From contig JAFSZY010000014.1 in NCBI GenBank assembly GCA_017458845.1, positions 62,001 through 126,000 of the forward strand: a stretch of 64,000 nt of DNA, read 5' to 3'. A program made the translations under genes and the position numbers. The notes under the pieces were generated by a model. It was not told where the DNA came from and ran no database searches. It saw only the letters and a list, made by a program, of their open reading frames with translations. Positions 34,849 through 43,175 of this stretch are shown piece by piece. Within the stretch, counting starts at the first letter, position 1. Each line of letters begins with the position of its first letter. Source of the stretch: Ruminococcus sp. (GTDB lineage: Bacteria > Bacillota > Clostridia > Oscillospirales > Acutalibacteraceae).

Positions 34849-35529
34849 ATGTATGAGTTTACAATAGAAAATTCAGAGTTTTTAAATGATTTTTACCGCG
34901 AGTTAAAGGAGTATGTAAAGAACTCATATACTTTTACAGCTCGCTTTCTCATAACTCCCGAGCTTATGGAGCAGTATAAAGAACAGGAAAAACTGACCTT
35001 TATACTTATTAACAAAAGTATTTACCAGAATATTTTTAATATGATGGCTCAGCTTGACAATAATATGATTTACTCGGCTATGTCCTGTCTTGAGAACGCT
35101 CTGCATAATATCAGACTCTATCACGCGCTCAAAATCAACAAGAACAATCTTTATAAGTATATGACAGACGAATACTTTGACCTTGACAAATGTGAGGAAA
35201 TCATTTCCAAAAATACAGATATCAAGGACAAAAACGAGTTTTCAGTGATTGATTTCTATAAAGATGTCAAGAGTAAAAACCGCTTTGAGGATATTAAAAG
35301 TATTCTCCCCCTTGAGATTCACGAGGGTTCGCTTTATATGGGGCTTTCAAACGGCAATGAGCTCAGCGAAAAGCTTCAGGATAAGGTCCGCGGATACCTT
35401 GTTTCTACGTATCGCGCGCTGGACTACCATAACCAGATGTTTTTTAACGGTGGCATTGATCAGGATACTGAGGAGATAGAAGGTAAAATCTACAAAATGT
35501 TTATGGAATATGTGCGTATTTACGCGTAA
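34849..35529 (+). CDS. Hypothetical protein, 226 residues
   Basis: Not recognised. The start is ATG 34849 with GGTGA five bases upstream. Two upstream in-frame starts (TTG 34831, ATG 34837) lie too close to the promoter. The protein is soluble and mostly helical, without signal peptide or membrane span. A central segment MIYSAMSCLENALHNIRLYHALKIN suggests a helical bundle, and the C-terminal part contains SILPLEIHEGSLYMGLSNGNELSEKL. It stands alone, convergent with a DUF3783-like gene. Codon use is like its neighbours. Confidence 0.75.
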   Translation: MYEFTIENSEFLNDFYRELKEYVKNSYTFTARFLITPELMEQYKEQEKLTFILINKSIYQNIFNMMAQLDNNMIYSAMSCLENALHNIRLYHALKINKNNLYKYMTDEYFDLDKCEEIISKNTDIKDKNEFSVIDFYKDVKSKNRFEDIKSILPLEIHEGSLYMGLSNGNELSEKLQDKVRGYLVSTYRALDYHNQMFFNGGIDQDTEEIEGKIYKMFMEYVRIYA

Positions 35530-35901
35530 TTAATGAATACTGTTTCCGCTCTGCATTGCTTTATGCTCGGCGGAAATTTCTTTATACAATTCATAAGAAG
35601 TATAATTCACATTCGTTTCCGTCATAACCGCTTTAAGAGTGACGGCGCATTTCTTTGAACGCAAAAGCTTCAAAAAAATGTTTAGTAATCCGTCGTTAAA
35701 TCCGATAAGATAGAGCATTTCGTTTTTTATATCTCCGCTTTCCCTTTTTTCACTGTTATCACTCATTTTAAGGAGATAGCTCAGCTTGTACGAGTATTCG
35801 CTCTCATCGATTTCACGATACTCTACATAAAGAGTCCGGCAAATGTTCTTAATTTCTATTGCTTTTTTGTTTTTTATATTATACATAAATATTTCAGCCA
35901 T
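35530..35901 (-). CDS. DUF3783-domain protein
   Basis: 123 residues. The C-terminal half (MLYLIGFNDGLLNIFLKLLR, then VTLKAVMTETNVNYTSYELYKEISAEH) fits the DUF3783 pattern seen in small Clostridia proteins. The N-terminal half is a short beta-alpha unit beginning EIFMYNI. No catalytic residues stand out. GGTGAT precedes the ATG. The gene abuts the stop of the convergent hypothetical gene and is divergent from the radical-SAM gene. Function unknown. Confidence 0.75.
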   Translation of the reverse strand: MAEIFMYNIKNKKAIEIKNICRTLYVEYREIDESEYSYKLSYLLKMSDNSEKRESGDIKNEMLYLIGFNDGLLNIFLKLLRSKKCAVTLKAVMTETNVNYTSYELYKEISAEHKAMQSGNSIH

Positions 35902-35939
35902 ATTATCACCGTCAGTTATTATAATAATTTAAGGAGTTT

Positions 35940-36857
35940 ATGTCAAATATGGGCAGACATTATTATTCTTTAAACGAGTATTATAAAAAGAAATTTAATA
36001 AAAAAGTGTATAAGCTATCGATTAACGGAGGTATGACCTGCCCAAACCGTGACGGCAAATCAGGATATAAAGGATGTATATTCTGCAGTGAGGGCGGCTC
36101 GGGCGAGTTTGCCTCTTCCTCTTCCCTTTCAATAACAGAGCAGCTGAAAATTGCTATCAATAAAGTGAGGTCAAAAACAAATGATAACGCGTATATAGCA
36201 TATTTTCAGCCTTTTACAAACACTTATTCAGATGTTGAATACTTGAGAAAGATTTACTATGAAGCCATTAAACCTGATTATGTAGTCGGACTATCCGTTG
36301 CGACCCGTCCCGATTGCCTTGAAAAAGAAAAGCTTGAATTGTTATCAGAGATAAATAAAAGCAAGCCTGTCAGTGTTGAACTTGGGCTTCAGACAATTCA
36401 CGAAAATACAGCTGATTACATCAGACGCGGTTATACACTGGATGTTTATGATAAAGCTGTTGATGATTTAAAACGAGCGGGAATAGACGTAGTAACACAC
36501 GTTATTATCGGTCTTCCCTATGAAACCGAAGAAATGATATTAGAAACAGTTAAGTATGTTGGCCAGCGCACAAACGGGATAAAGCTCCAATTATTACACG
36601 TTTTAGAGAATACAGATTTAGCCAACGAGTATCGCGCCGGCAAGTTTGAAACACTGTCCATTGAGGAATATACGGACATAATCTGTGAAGCTATTGAGCT
36701 TTTGCCTGAGGATGTTGTAATACATAGAATTACAGGCGATGGAGACAAGCGGAGCCTTATCTCTCCCCTTTGGAGCGGCAATAAAAAGAAAGTGCTCAAC
36801 TATATTAATAAGGAGTTTGAGAGTCGTAATATAATCCAAGGGAGAAAAATGAAATAA
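35940..36857 (+). CDS. TIGR01212-family radical SAM protein (YtqA-like)
   Basis: 305 residues. The cluster motif is the long-spaced form CPNRDGKSGYKGCIFC (CX12CxxC) typical of the Elp3-related TIGR01212 family. YFQPFTNTYSD, ATRPDCL and VSVELGLQTIHENTADYIRRGY follow in order. The role is unsettled, with tRNA modification suggested for relatives. AAGGAG is only 3 bases before ATG 35940, so the ATG at 35949 is a possible start. A tRNA-Ser gene lies 50 bp downstream. Confidence 0.88.
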   Translation: MSNMGRHYYSLNEYYKKKFNKKVYKLSINGGMTCPNRDGKSGYKGCIFCSEGGSGEFASSSSLSITEQLKIAINKVRSKTNDNAYIAYFQPFTNTYSDVEYLRKIYYEAIKPDYVVGLSVATRPDCLEKEKLELLSEINKSKPVSVELGLQTIHENTADYIRRGYTLDVYDKAVDDLKRAGIDVVTHVIIGLPYETEEMILETVKYVGQRTNGIKLQLLHVLENTDLANEYRAGKFETLSIEEYTDIICEAIELLPEDVVIHRITGDGDKRSLISPLWSGNKKKVLNYINKEFESRNIIQGRKMK

Positions 36858-36862
36858 AAGGC

Positions 36863-36891
36863 TTGATTTTTGATTTGTTTTATAATATAAT
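36863..36891 (+). promoter_or_regulatory. Promoter of tRNA-Ser(GGA)
   Basis: TTGATT (36863-36868), 17-bp spacer, TATAAT (36886-36891), 15 bp before the tRNA. Confidence 0.7.
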
Positions 36892-36906
36892 AGTCAAGGT
36901 CGCTAT

Positions 36907-36999
36907 GCAGAGATGTCCGAGCTGGCCGAAGGAGCATGATTGGAAATCATGTGTACGGTGAACACCGTACCGAGGGTTCGAATCCCTCTCTCTGCGCCA
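36907..36999 (+). tRNA. tRNA-Ser (anticodon GGA)
   Basis: 93 nt with encoded CCA (36997-36999). Acceptor stem GCAGAGA (36907-36913) with TCTCTGC (36989-36995), discriminator G. The anticodon stem ATGAT/ATCAT encloses loop TGGAAAT-type sequence with anticodon GGA. Long variable arm TACGGTGAACACCGTA and T-loop TTCGAAT are class II tRNA-Ser features. Confidence 0.97.
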
Positions 37000-37000
37000 T

Positions 37001-37037
37001 AAAAATGAGGCAGTCCTTATGGACTGCTTCATTTTTA
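37001..37037 (+). terminator. Terminator after tRNA-Ser(GGA)
   Basis: AAAAATGAGGCAGTCC (37001-37016) pairs with GGACTGCTTCATTTTT (37021-37036), one G-U, loop TTAT. The T run is part of the 3-prime arm. Confidence 0.88.
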
Positions 37038-37042
37038 TTGTT

Positions 37043-37107
37043 GGATTCGAAGCCGAGCGTTAAGAAATCGTTCCGGTGGAACGATTTTAGCGAGGAGCGC
37101 TGATGAA
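37043..37107 (+). repeat. tRNA-Ser-associated structured element, copy B
   Basis: GGATTCGAA (37043-37051) is the reverse complement of TTCGAATCC in the tRNA T-arm (36977-36985). Then GCGTTAA, a perfect 10-bp hairpin (37065-37074 with 37078-37087, loop GGT), TTTTAGC, and AGCGCTGATGAA. It has the same order and nearly the same spacing as copy A (24286-24355). Three of ten stem pairs differ, all by paired changes. Confidence 0.65.
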
Positions 37108-37183
37108 TATATAACTATGCACACGCCGCAATAAACGAGATGGAAGTTTTGTTATATATGGAACGTACTCTCTGCGTTATAAG

Positions 37184-37220
37184 TAAGGGGTCGGCTCAGA
37201 ATGTCCAGCCCTTTTGTTTT
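37184..37220 (+). terminator. Second hairpin with T run, downstream of copy B
   Basis: AAGGG (37185-37189) with CCCTT (37209-37213) and an inner GG/CC pair, followed by TTGTTTTTTATT. It would end plus-strand transcription that passes the tRNA terminator. The stem is irregular. Confidence 0.4.
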
Positions 37221-37880
37221 TTATTCAAAACTTTTTAAATTTTTATCATACATATCGGTTTTGGTTACATCAAAGTGTACTTCAATCCCGTAATATCTCT
37301 CAATCGCTTTTTGAATCAGAGTCGGGTTGATGTTAGTAACACTTCCCGCGGGTAAAGTAACGTTTAAAACAGCTCCGCCGATATTTCTTTCGAGTTTGAA
37401 CTTGTCGAGATACTGTTTTATATCAATTTCTCTTATCCCTTTTTTCTTCGTTTTCTTTTCGACAGGTATTTCGTCTTTATTCAATAGCTCACTGCATATA
37501 TCGTAAAGCGTATTGGGCATAACATCTTCTGATGTAATTCTGATTGTAAAAGAAGCGAAAGCAATCTCCTTGGCTTTCATAACGGGTTCTGTGACATCAT
37601 ATATTATGATTCCGTCGGGCAGACAGTCGTTTAAATCTGTTTTAATCCTGCTGAAATCATAATCTTCAATCAGCCTTATATCCATACATTCCTTTTCTCC
37701 CCTAAATCCCAGAGAAAGCGGAAGTGGAAATGTAGCGTAAGGATGAATGTTGTAACCTTCGGTGAACCAAATCGGAATACGGCTTTTGTGCAGAGCTCGC
37801 AGCATAATGCGGTTCAAATCAAGGTGAGATATATAACGGCACTCGTTGTCCTTTTTAAACCAAATTCTGACGTTTTTCAT
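37221..37880 (-). CDS. TIGR03936-family radical-SAM-associated protein (DUF2344)
   Basis: 219 residues. It begins NVRIWFKKDNECRYISHLDLNRIMLRALHKSRIP, then FTEGYNIHPYATFPLPLSLGFRGEKECMDI, the DUF2344 signature. In most Firmicutes this domain is fused to or encoded right after a TIGR03960 radical-SAM protein, as here. Its start lies 26 bp inside the end of that gene, so the two are made together and probably form one enzyme. The reaction is unknown. Relatives lie next to ribosomal protein L21 genes, but not here. Confidence 0.87.
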   Translation of the reverse strand: MKNVRIWFKKDNECRYISHLDLNRIMLRALHKSRIPIWFTEGYNIHPYATFPLPLSLGFRGEKECMDIRLIEDYDFSRIKTDLNDCLPDGIIIYDVTEPVMKAKEIAFASFTIRITSEDVMPNTLYDICSELLNKDEIPVEKKTKKKGIREIDIKQYLDKFKLERNIGGAVLNVTLPAGSVTNINPTLIQKAIERYYGIEVHFDVTKTDMYDKNLKSFE

Positions 37881-39711
37881 AACAAACTCCTGTTTTGTAC
37901 TTAGCCGCTCCGCAGTTGGAGCATTTTAAGCGGCAGTGCGGTGTAACAGTGTTATTATATGCTTTTTCACGTTCTTTGATTAAAAACTCCTTGCTGACAC
38001 CATAGTCAAGGAAATCCCAAGGGAGGAGCTCGTCAAGCTCTCTCTCCCTGTTAGCGTAAAAGCATGGGTCGATATCACATTCCTCAAAAAGCTTTATCCA
38101 TTCGTCGATGTCAAAACAGTCGTTCCATCCGTCAAAATGGAAGTTTTTTTCGCACGCTTTTTCAAGAATTACGGAGAGTTTCCTGTCTCCGCGTGCAAAC
38201 ACAGCTTCCAGAAAGCTTGTTCCCGCGTCGTGATAGTTGTAATTTACTTTTTTGGTCGTAATATGCTCCTTTAAGTGATACTGCTTTTCCATAAGAGTGT
38301 TACGCGGGTTTTGCCCGTACCACTGGAACGGCGTAAAAGGCTTTGGTACAAATGATGCTGTGGAGATTGTAACTGTAACGCTTTTGCCCTTGGGCTTGTT
38401 CTCACAAGCGTAATAAGCGTCTACAACCTTCTGAGCCAGTGCTGCTATGCCTTCAACGTCCTCAAGGGTCTCGGTAGGCAAGCCAATCATAAAGTACAGT
38501 TTGACTTTAGTGTAACCGCCGTTAAACGCTTTGGAACAGGTCTCTAAAAGCTCGTCCTCAAATACATTTTTATTGATAACATCTCTGAGTCTTTGAGTTC
38601 CCGCCTCGGGAGCGAAAGTCAGACCGCTTTTTCGCACGGATTTTAGTTTGTTGAGTATATCGTCGCTGAAACCGTCAACACGTAATGACGGCAGAGAAAT
38701 ACTGACCTTGTCCTCTATGGACCAGGTGCTCATTTTCTCCAGCAGCGGAATAATCTTTGTATAATCGCTGGAGCTTAGAGAAGACAGCGATACCTCGTCG
38801 TAACCTGTATTATCACATAAAGTTTTGCACTCTTGATTGATTTTGTCTACACTCTTTTCGCGTACAGGTCTGTATAAAAATCCCGCCTGACAAAATCTGC
38901 AGCCGCGTATGCAGCCTCTGAAAATCTCGGAAACAGCTCTGTCGTGAACAACCTCAATGTTGGGAACAACAAAGTTTTCGGGATAGTAGCTTTCATCCAT
39001 ATTTGACATTAGCCTTTTCTCAACTTTAGCGGGAGCGCTGCCCTTTGGCGTAAAGCTTTTAAGCGTTCCGTCATCGTTATATTCAACATCATATAACGAT
39101 GGTACATAAACGCCCTTAATCTGAGCGGCGGCTTCGAGAAAGTCGGCTTTTGTTTTGTTTTCTGCTTTGAATTTACGGTAGAGCTCTAGAACCTCTAAAT
39201 CGACCTCTTCTCCCTCACCGATAAAGAAAATGTCAATAAACTCAGCCAAAGGCTCGGGATTGCAGGCGCAGGGGCCGCCCGCAACAACAATCTGTCCGAG
39301 ACTTTGTCTGTCCTTTGATTTGATAGGGATATTCGCAAGCTTCAACATATTCAGAACGTTAGTATAGCTCAGTTCATACTGAAGCGTAAACGCGATAAAG
39401 TCAAAATCAGTAATAGCTTCGCCGCTTTCCAAAGCGTAAAGAGGAATGTTCTTTTCCCTCATAATTTCTTCCATATCTATCCAAGGCGCAAAGACGCGCT
39501 CGCACCATATGTACGGCTTTTCGTTAAACAGGCTGTAAAGTATTTTCATACCAAGGTGTGACATACCAATCTCATATGTATCGGGAAAGCAGAAGGCAAA
39601 CCGTACATCAACATCTTTTTTATCTTTTATGACGGAGTTAAGCTCCCCGCCGACATAACGACCGGGCTTCTGAACCTTTAAGAGTATTTTTTCGACTTCC
39701 TTGCTGTACAT
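37855..39711 (-). CDS. TIGR03960-family radical SAM protein with B12-binding-like domain
   Basis: 618 residues. N-terminal B12-binding-like domain (about 30-200, with GMSHLGMKILY and FFIGEGEEVDLEV), then the radical-SAM core with CIRGCRFCQAGFLYRPVREKS (CxxxCxxC). The C-terminal part contains FVPKPFTPFQWYGQ and a last segment with HCRLKCSNCGAAKYKTGVC, a possible extra metal site. Role unknown. Family members are conserved beside DUF2344 proteins. The next gene upstream encodes an M50 protease (10-bp gap). Confidence 0.9.
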   Translation of the reverse strand: MYSKEVEKILLKVQKPGRYVGGELNSVIKDKKDVDVRFAFCFPDTYEIGMSHLGMKILYSLFNEKPYIWCERVFAPWIDMEEIMREKNIPLYALESGEAITDFDFIAFTLQYELSYTNVLNMLKLANIPIKSKDRQSLGQIVVAGGPCACNPEPLAEFIDIFFIGEGEEVDLEVLELYRKFKAENKTKADFLEAAAQIKGVYVPSLYDVEYNDDGTLKSFTPKGSAPAKVEKRLMSNMDESYYPENFVVPNIEVVHDRAVSEIFRGCIRGCRFCQAGFLYRPVREKSVDKINQECKTLCDNTGYDEVSLSSLSSSDYTKIIPLLEKMSTWSIEDKVSISLPSLRVDGFSDDILNKLKSVRKSGLTFAPEAGTQRLRDVINKNVFEDELLETCSKAFNGGYTKVKLYFMIGLPTETLEDVEGIAALAQKVVDAYYACENKPKGKSVTVTISTASFVPKPFTPFQWYGQNPRNTLMEKQYHLKEHITTKKVNYNYHDAGTSFLEAVFARGDRKLSVILEKACEKNFHFDGWNDCFDIDEWIKLFEECDIDPCFYANRERELDELLPWDFLDYGVSKEFLIKEREKAYNNTVTPHCRLKCSNCGAAKYKTGVCYEKRQNLV

Positions 39712-39721
39712 AATTCCTCCG

Positions 39722-40303
39722 TTAAAGAAACTTATCCTGCTTATAAAATAAAGATAATATAAGATAAAAACAGATTAACAGTAATGAAAAATTATATTTT
39801 GACTCGAACAGAACCAAAATTCCCGCGAAAAACAAGAGTGCGGAAACGCATATGGTTATAACAATAACTATATTAGCCGTAGTTTTAAGTGTAAAGCGCC
39901 TTGACAGGATGAGGTACAGTATCTGCCCGCCGTCTAAATTCGCCGCGGGAAGCAAATTAAAAGCTCCTATAAAAAGATTAACCCAGGCGAACTTAATATC
40001 AAAATGATAATAATACGCGAATAACACAAAGTTAGCCAAAGGCCCTGCGGCGGTAATTATAAGGTCGTTTTTATAATCTATAATATGCCTTGATTTTTCA
40101 ACAATTTCAATGTCGTACAGAGAAATTTTTATACCTGTTACATTCGTTCTGAAATAAGCGGCGAGCGCCAAATGCGCAAGCTCGTGAATAATAACGGCGG
40201 ATAAACAATATACATAATCGAAGTTAATTATAATCAATGCCGAAAACAGGCATAAAGCAGGATATGTAACGGAAAATTCAAAGCCTTTAATCCTGAGACG
40301 CAT
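39722..40303 (-). CDS. M50-family site-2 protease, SpoIVFB-like
   Basis: 193 residues, five or six membrane helices. Zinc motif HELAH (IIHELAHLALAAYFRT) and the third ligand Asp in LLPAANLDGGQI are both present. The protein lacks the CBS domain of Bacillus SpoIVFB and is short. SpoIVFB cuts pro-sigma-K within the membrane, and a sigK gene with a pro-sequence lies at 16337-17032. This makes sigma-K activation a reasonable inference, but other anti-sigma or membrane substrates are possible. It overlaps the next upstream gene by 17 bp. Confidence 0.75.
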   Translation of the reverse strand: MRLRIKGFEFSVTYPALCLFSALIIINFDYVYCLSAVIIHELAHLALAAYFRTNVTGIKISLYDIEIVEKSRHIIDYKNDLIITAAGPLANFVLFAYYYHFDIKFAWVNLFIGAFNLLPAANLDGGQILYLILSRRFTLKTTANIVIVITICVSALLFFAGILVLFESKYNFSLLLICFYLILSLFYKQDKFL

Positions 40304-40610
40304 TAAACAGTTTGTCTAAATTGTTCTCGTAAGGATTGAGTATTATCTCGTTGTTGATTTCGGTTTCATATATCTTTTTAATATCTTTGTACATATCCCC
40401 GCCAAATGTTTTTAAAACATAAGCGGCAAGCACAATTAAAAGACAAACACAAATCTGAATAAGAGTCAAAAGCGGTTTTGAGCCTTTTTTCTCATTCTTC
40501 TTTTTAACGGGCTCCTCGGCTTTCGTTATATCCCTCGCAACTTCGCGGCGTATAGGTTCGGCGGCTTTTTTCCAGCCGTCGGCATAGCTGATATTATTAT
40601 GATTGTCCAT
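40287..40610 (-). CDS. Single-span membrane protein, candidate regulator of the M50 protease
   Basis: 107 residues. A charged N-terminal cytoplasmic tail (about 1-45), one membrane helix (about 46-66, LLTLIQICVCLLIVLAAYVL) and a short outer tail. It overlaps the M50 protease start by 17 bp, so the two are translated together. The position is that of SpoIVFA in Bacillus, which anchors SpoIVFB. No M23 domain is present, so this is a position-based guess only. Confidence 0.5.
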   Translation of the reverse strand: MDNHNNISYADGWKKAAEPIRREVARDITKAEEPVKKKNEKKGSKPLLTLIQICVCLLIVLAAYVLKTFGGDMYKDIKKIYETEINNEIILNPYENNLDKLFNASQD

Positions 40611-40652
40611 AATTTCACCTCAGCTAATAATATGCCGTTATAAAAAAATTTA

Positions 40653-42023
40653 TTAATGTTCGTCCAGTTTTTTGAAATCTGTTTTTGTCAGATTAATAAA
40701 CAAAGCAAACGCTAAAATCAGAGAACCGATTTCAGATAACGGGAACGCGAGCCATATCCACTCTTGAGAGCCGAACACCTGCGAGATAATAAACGCGATG
40801 GGCAGAACGAAAACAAGCTGTCTTGTGAAAGATATGATAAGAGCTCTAAAGCCTTTGCCGGTAGCTTGGAACATTGAGATAAAAACAATGCCCAGAGCGG
40901 CGGGAATAAAGCAAATGGAAATAGTCCTAAACGCGGGAACGCCTACTTTCATAAGCTCGACGTTTTCGCTGTTAAACATCGAAATCAGCTTGTCGGGTAT
41001 TGTCTGGAACAGTATTACTCCGATAGACATAATGACAAGAGCGATTAAAACTCCGTATTTAATAGCGGAATATAGTCTTTTTTTGTTCTTGGCTCCGTAA
41101 TTAAAGCCCATAATCGGTAAAAGACCTTGATTAAGCCCGAAGCACGGCATAAACACAAAGCTTTGCAGTTTAAAATAGATTCCGAGGACTGTTACGCCTA
41201 TATTGTTAAGCATAGCGTTCATACCAAGAATCAAGAAAGAAGATATCGATTGCATAACAATTGACGGGAACCCTACGGAATATATATTTTTTATTGTTTC
41301 AAGGTTGAGTTTAAAGCCCTTGAACCTGACTTTTACTCGATTTTTCTTGGCGAAAATAACAATTAACCCGAAAACCATTCCGACAAACTGTCCGAGTACT
41401 GTGGCTATTGCCGCTCCCATAACTTCAAGCTTCGGGAAAGGTCCGATACCATATATAAACAGAGGGTCGAATATAAGGTTTGTAACCGCGCCCGCGAGCT
41501 GAAACAACATCGGGAAAATCATATCGCCTGTAGCTTGCAGCATTTTTTCACAGCTGCACTGAATCATACTGAAGCCCGAAAGGCAAAGCACAATTGTCAG
41601 ATATTGATATCCGTAATCGTAGACTTTACCTGTACAATTATATAGTTGTAAAAAGGGTTTAACGGCAAATAAACCGATTATTATAAAAATTACCCAAGTG
41701 AAAACAGCGAGGATTATACTGTGTGTGGCGGCAGAATCAGCTTCCTTCTGGTTCCCTGCTCCAAGTCGTCTTGAAATGAGCGAGTTAGCGCCTACAGCCG
41801 TACCGACGGCGAACGCTATCATAAGCATCTGCAGCGGATACGCGTACGAAACCGCGTTAAGCCCAAGCTCGCCGTGTACTGGGATGTTTCCTACAAAAAT
41901 GCTGTCAACTACATTGTAAAGCGCCATAACCGTCATAGAAAACATTGCGGGTAACGACATCTTCATAATGAGCGGGAACATTTTTGCGTACCCCATTTTG
42001 TTTTGAGTTATTGCTTCATTCAT
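40653..42023 (-). CDS. MATE-family efflux transporter
   Basis: 456 residues with twelve predicted membrane helices in two halves. Signatures: PLIMKMSLPAMFSMTVMALYNVVDSIFVG at the start and GLNQGLLPIMGFNYGAKNKKRL in the second half, both standard for MATE (NorM/DinF) carriers. These export cationic drugs or metabolites against a sodium or proton gradient. It overlaps VanZ by 8 bp and is probably co-transcribed. The substrate cannot be inferred. Confidence 0.9.
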   Translation of the reverse strand: MNEAITQNKMGYAKMFPLIMKMSLPAMFSMTVMALYNVVDSIFVGNIPVHGELGLNAVSYAYPLQMLMIAFAVGTAVGANSLISRRLGAGNQKEADSAATHSIILAVFTWVIFIIIGLFAVKPFLQLYNCTGKVYDYGYQYLTIVLCLSGFSMIQCSCEKMLQATGDMIFPMLFQLAGAVTNLIFDPLFIYGIGPFPKLEVMGAAIATVLGQFVGMVFGLIVIFAKKNRVKVRFKGFKLNLETIKNIYSVGFPSIVMQSISSFLILGMNAMLNNIGVTVLGIYFKLQSFVFMPCFGLNQGLLPIMGFNYGAKNKKRLYSAIKYGVLIALVIMSIGVILFQTIPDKLISMFNSENVELMKVGVPAFRTISICFIPAALGIVFISMFQATGKGFRALIISFTRQLVFVLPIAFIISQVFGSQEWIWLAFPLSEIGSLILAFALFINLTKTDFKKLDEH

Positions 42024-42501
42024 CTTTAGTCATCCTTTTCTTTATCAACATAATAATAATTATAATCAAAATAAAAAATACAGCTCCGAATACACTTCCG
42101 GTGAAATCCAGGATAACATCACTCAGCTGACAGCTTCTGCCCGGTGAGAAAATTTGAATAATCTCGTCAACAACAGCGACTGCGATACATACGCCGCCTA
42201 CGGGAAGCAAAAGCTTCAGGATGTTTTTGTTGAGCAAATATCCGCACCATAGAGTAAGACACCCGAGCAGCGCGAACTCGCAGAAATGAGCTGCTTTTCT
42301 GACAATATGGTCGGTCAGCTCGGCGTTGATACCGAGCGACCTCAAAAAGGCTGTCAAAAACTCAAGTACGTTCAAGCTTTCTTCAGTGGATTTCTCGGCG
42401 CTCATTACTGAATGCACCCAGATAAAAAGGATATATAAACCAGTAATTACGAACATAATTATTGTAAATACGGTAAATCTCTTTATTTCGTTCTTTTTCA
42501 T
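42016..42501 (-). CDS. VanZ-family membrane protein
   Basis: 161 residues, four membrane helices. The VanZ signature is visible in HIVRKAAHFCEFALLGCLTLW, and VVDEIIQIFSPGRSCQLSDVILDFTGSVFG is typical. VanZ confers low-level teicoplanin resistance in enterococci, but most homologues have unknown roles in the envelope. It is upstream of and overlapping the MATE gene. A divergent promoter region separates it from the gene at 42637. Confidence 0.88.
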   Translation of the reverse strand: MKKNEIKRFTVFTIIMFVITGLYILFIWVHSVMSAEKSTEESLNVLEFLTAFLRSLGINAELTDHIVRKAAHFCEFALLGCLTLWCGYLLNKNILKLLLPVGGVCIAVAVVDEIIQIFSPGRSCQLSDVILDFTGSVFGAVFFILIIIIIMLIKKRMTKDE

Positions 42502-42565
42502 AAAAATACCTCTTGGCTATCTTAACTATTTTACAATCATTTTGATTATAAGTCAAATTAAAAGG

Positions 42566-42594
42566 TTGAAAATTTTTGCAATATAATATATAAT
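42566..42594 (+). promoter_or_regulatory. Promoter of the small export protein gene
   Basis: TTGAAA (42566-42571), 17-bp spacer, TATAAT (42589-42594). The start codon is 42 bp downstream and has AAAGGAGAAT as ribosome binding site. Confidence 0.7.
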
Positions 42595-42636
42595 ATTTTA
42601 GTTAATAATACAGTAAATTTTTCAAAGGAGAATTTT

Positions 42637-43122
42637 ATGGGTTATCTTTGGATGTTTTTGTCCTCAATGGTTCCTATCTGGGAACTGAGAGGCGGTATAC
42701 CTTTAGGTTATTTCGGCAGCCACATTCCACTGTGGCAATGCGCTATTGTTTGTATTATAGGCAATCTTATCCCTGTTCCGATTATATATTTATTCGCCAG
42801 AAAAGTTCTTGAATGGGGTAAGGATAAGAAATTTATCGGAAAATTCTTCACATTCTGCCTAAATAAAGGTGAAAAAGCGGGAAAGAAACTTTCAGCTAAC
42901 GGCGGAAAAGGATTATTCATCGCGCTTATGCTTTTTATTGGTATACCTCTGCCTGTTACAGGCGCGTGGACGGGTACTTTAGGCGCGAGCTTCCTCAATA
43001 TGGGCTTAAAGAAGACGTTTTTTGCCGCTTTGGGCGGTGTTATAATCGCGAGTATTATTGTTTCTCTCGCCTGTCTGGGCATTTTCGGAGCGGTATCCGC
43101 GATATTTATAGGAAATCATTAA
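42637..43122 (+). CDS. Small multidrug export protein family (COG2426)
   Basis: 161 residues, four or five membrane helices. The motif SSMVPIWELRGGIPLGYF at the N-terminus and FIGIPLPVTGAWTGTLGASFLNMGLKKTF in the second half are typical of the Sm_multidrug_ex family (COG2426), related to the DedA/VTT fold. Transport function is poorly supported for the family. It is followed after 53 bp by a flavoprotein gene. Confidence 0.85.
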   Translation: MGYLWMFLSSMVPIWELRGGIPLGYFGSHIPLWQCAIVCIIGNLIPVPIIYLFARKVLEWGKDKKFIGKFFTFCLNKGEKAGKKLSANGGKGLFIALMLFIGIPLPVTGAWTGTLGASFLNMGLKKTFFAALGGVIIASIIVSLACLGIFGAVSAIFIGNH

Positions 43123-43175
43123 TTTTATGGCGGACTGTGTCCGCCTATATTTTTAGAATTTTAGGACGTGACAAA

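Noticed and set aside
37099..37107. Hammerhead ribozyme core (CTGATGA) in the tRNA-associated element
   Set aside because: No GAAA strand or cleavage-site helix follows at either copy, and copy A has TTGATGA.
37167..37176. Attachment-site duplication of the tRNA-Ser(GGA) end
   Set aside because: Only 9 nt (CTCTCTGCG) repeat, with no element or integrase between the copies. Chance is likely.
42966..43175. N-terminal extension of the BaiN-like flavoprotein
   Set aside because: The extension overlaps the previous gene in another frame. ATG 43176 starts just before the FAD motif and has a ribosome binding site.
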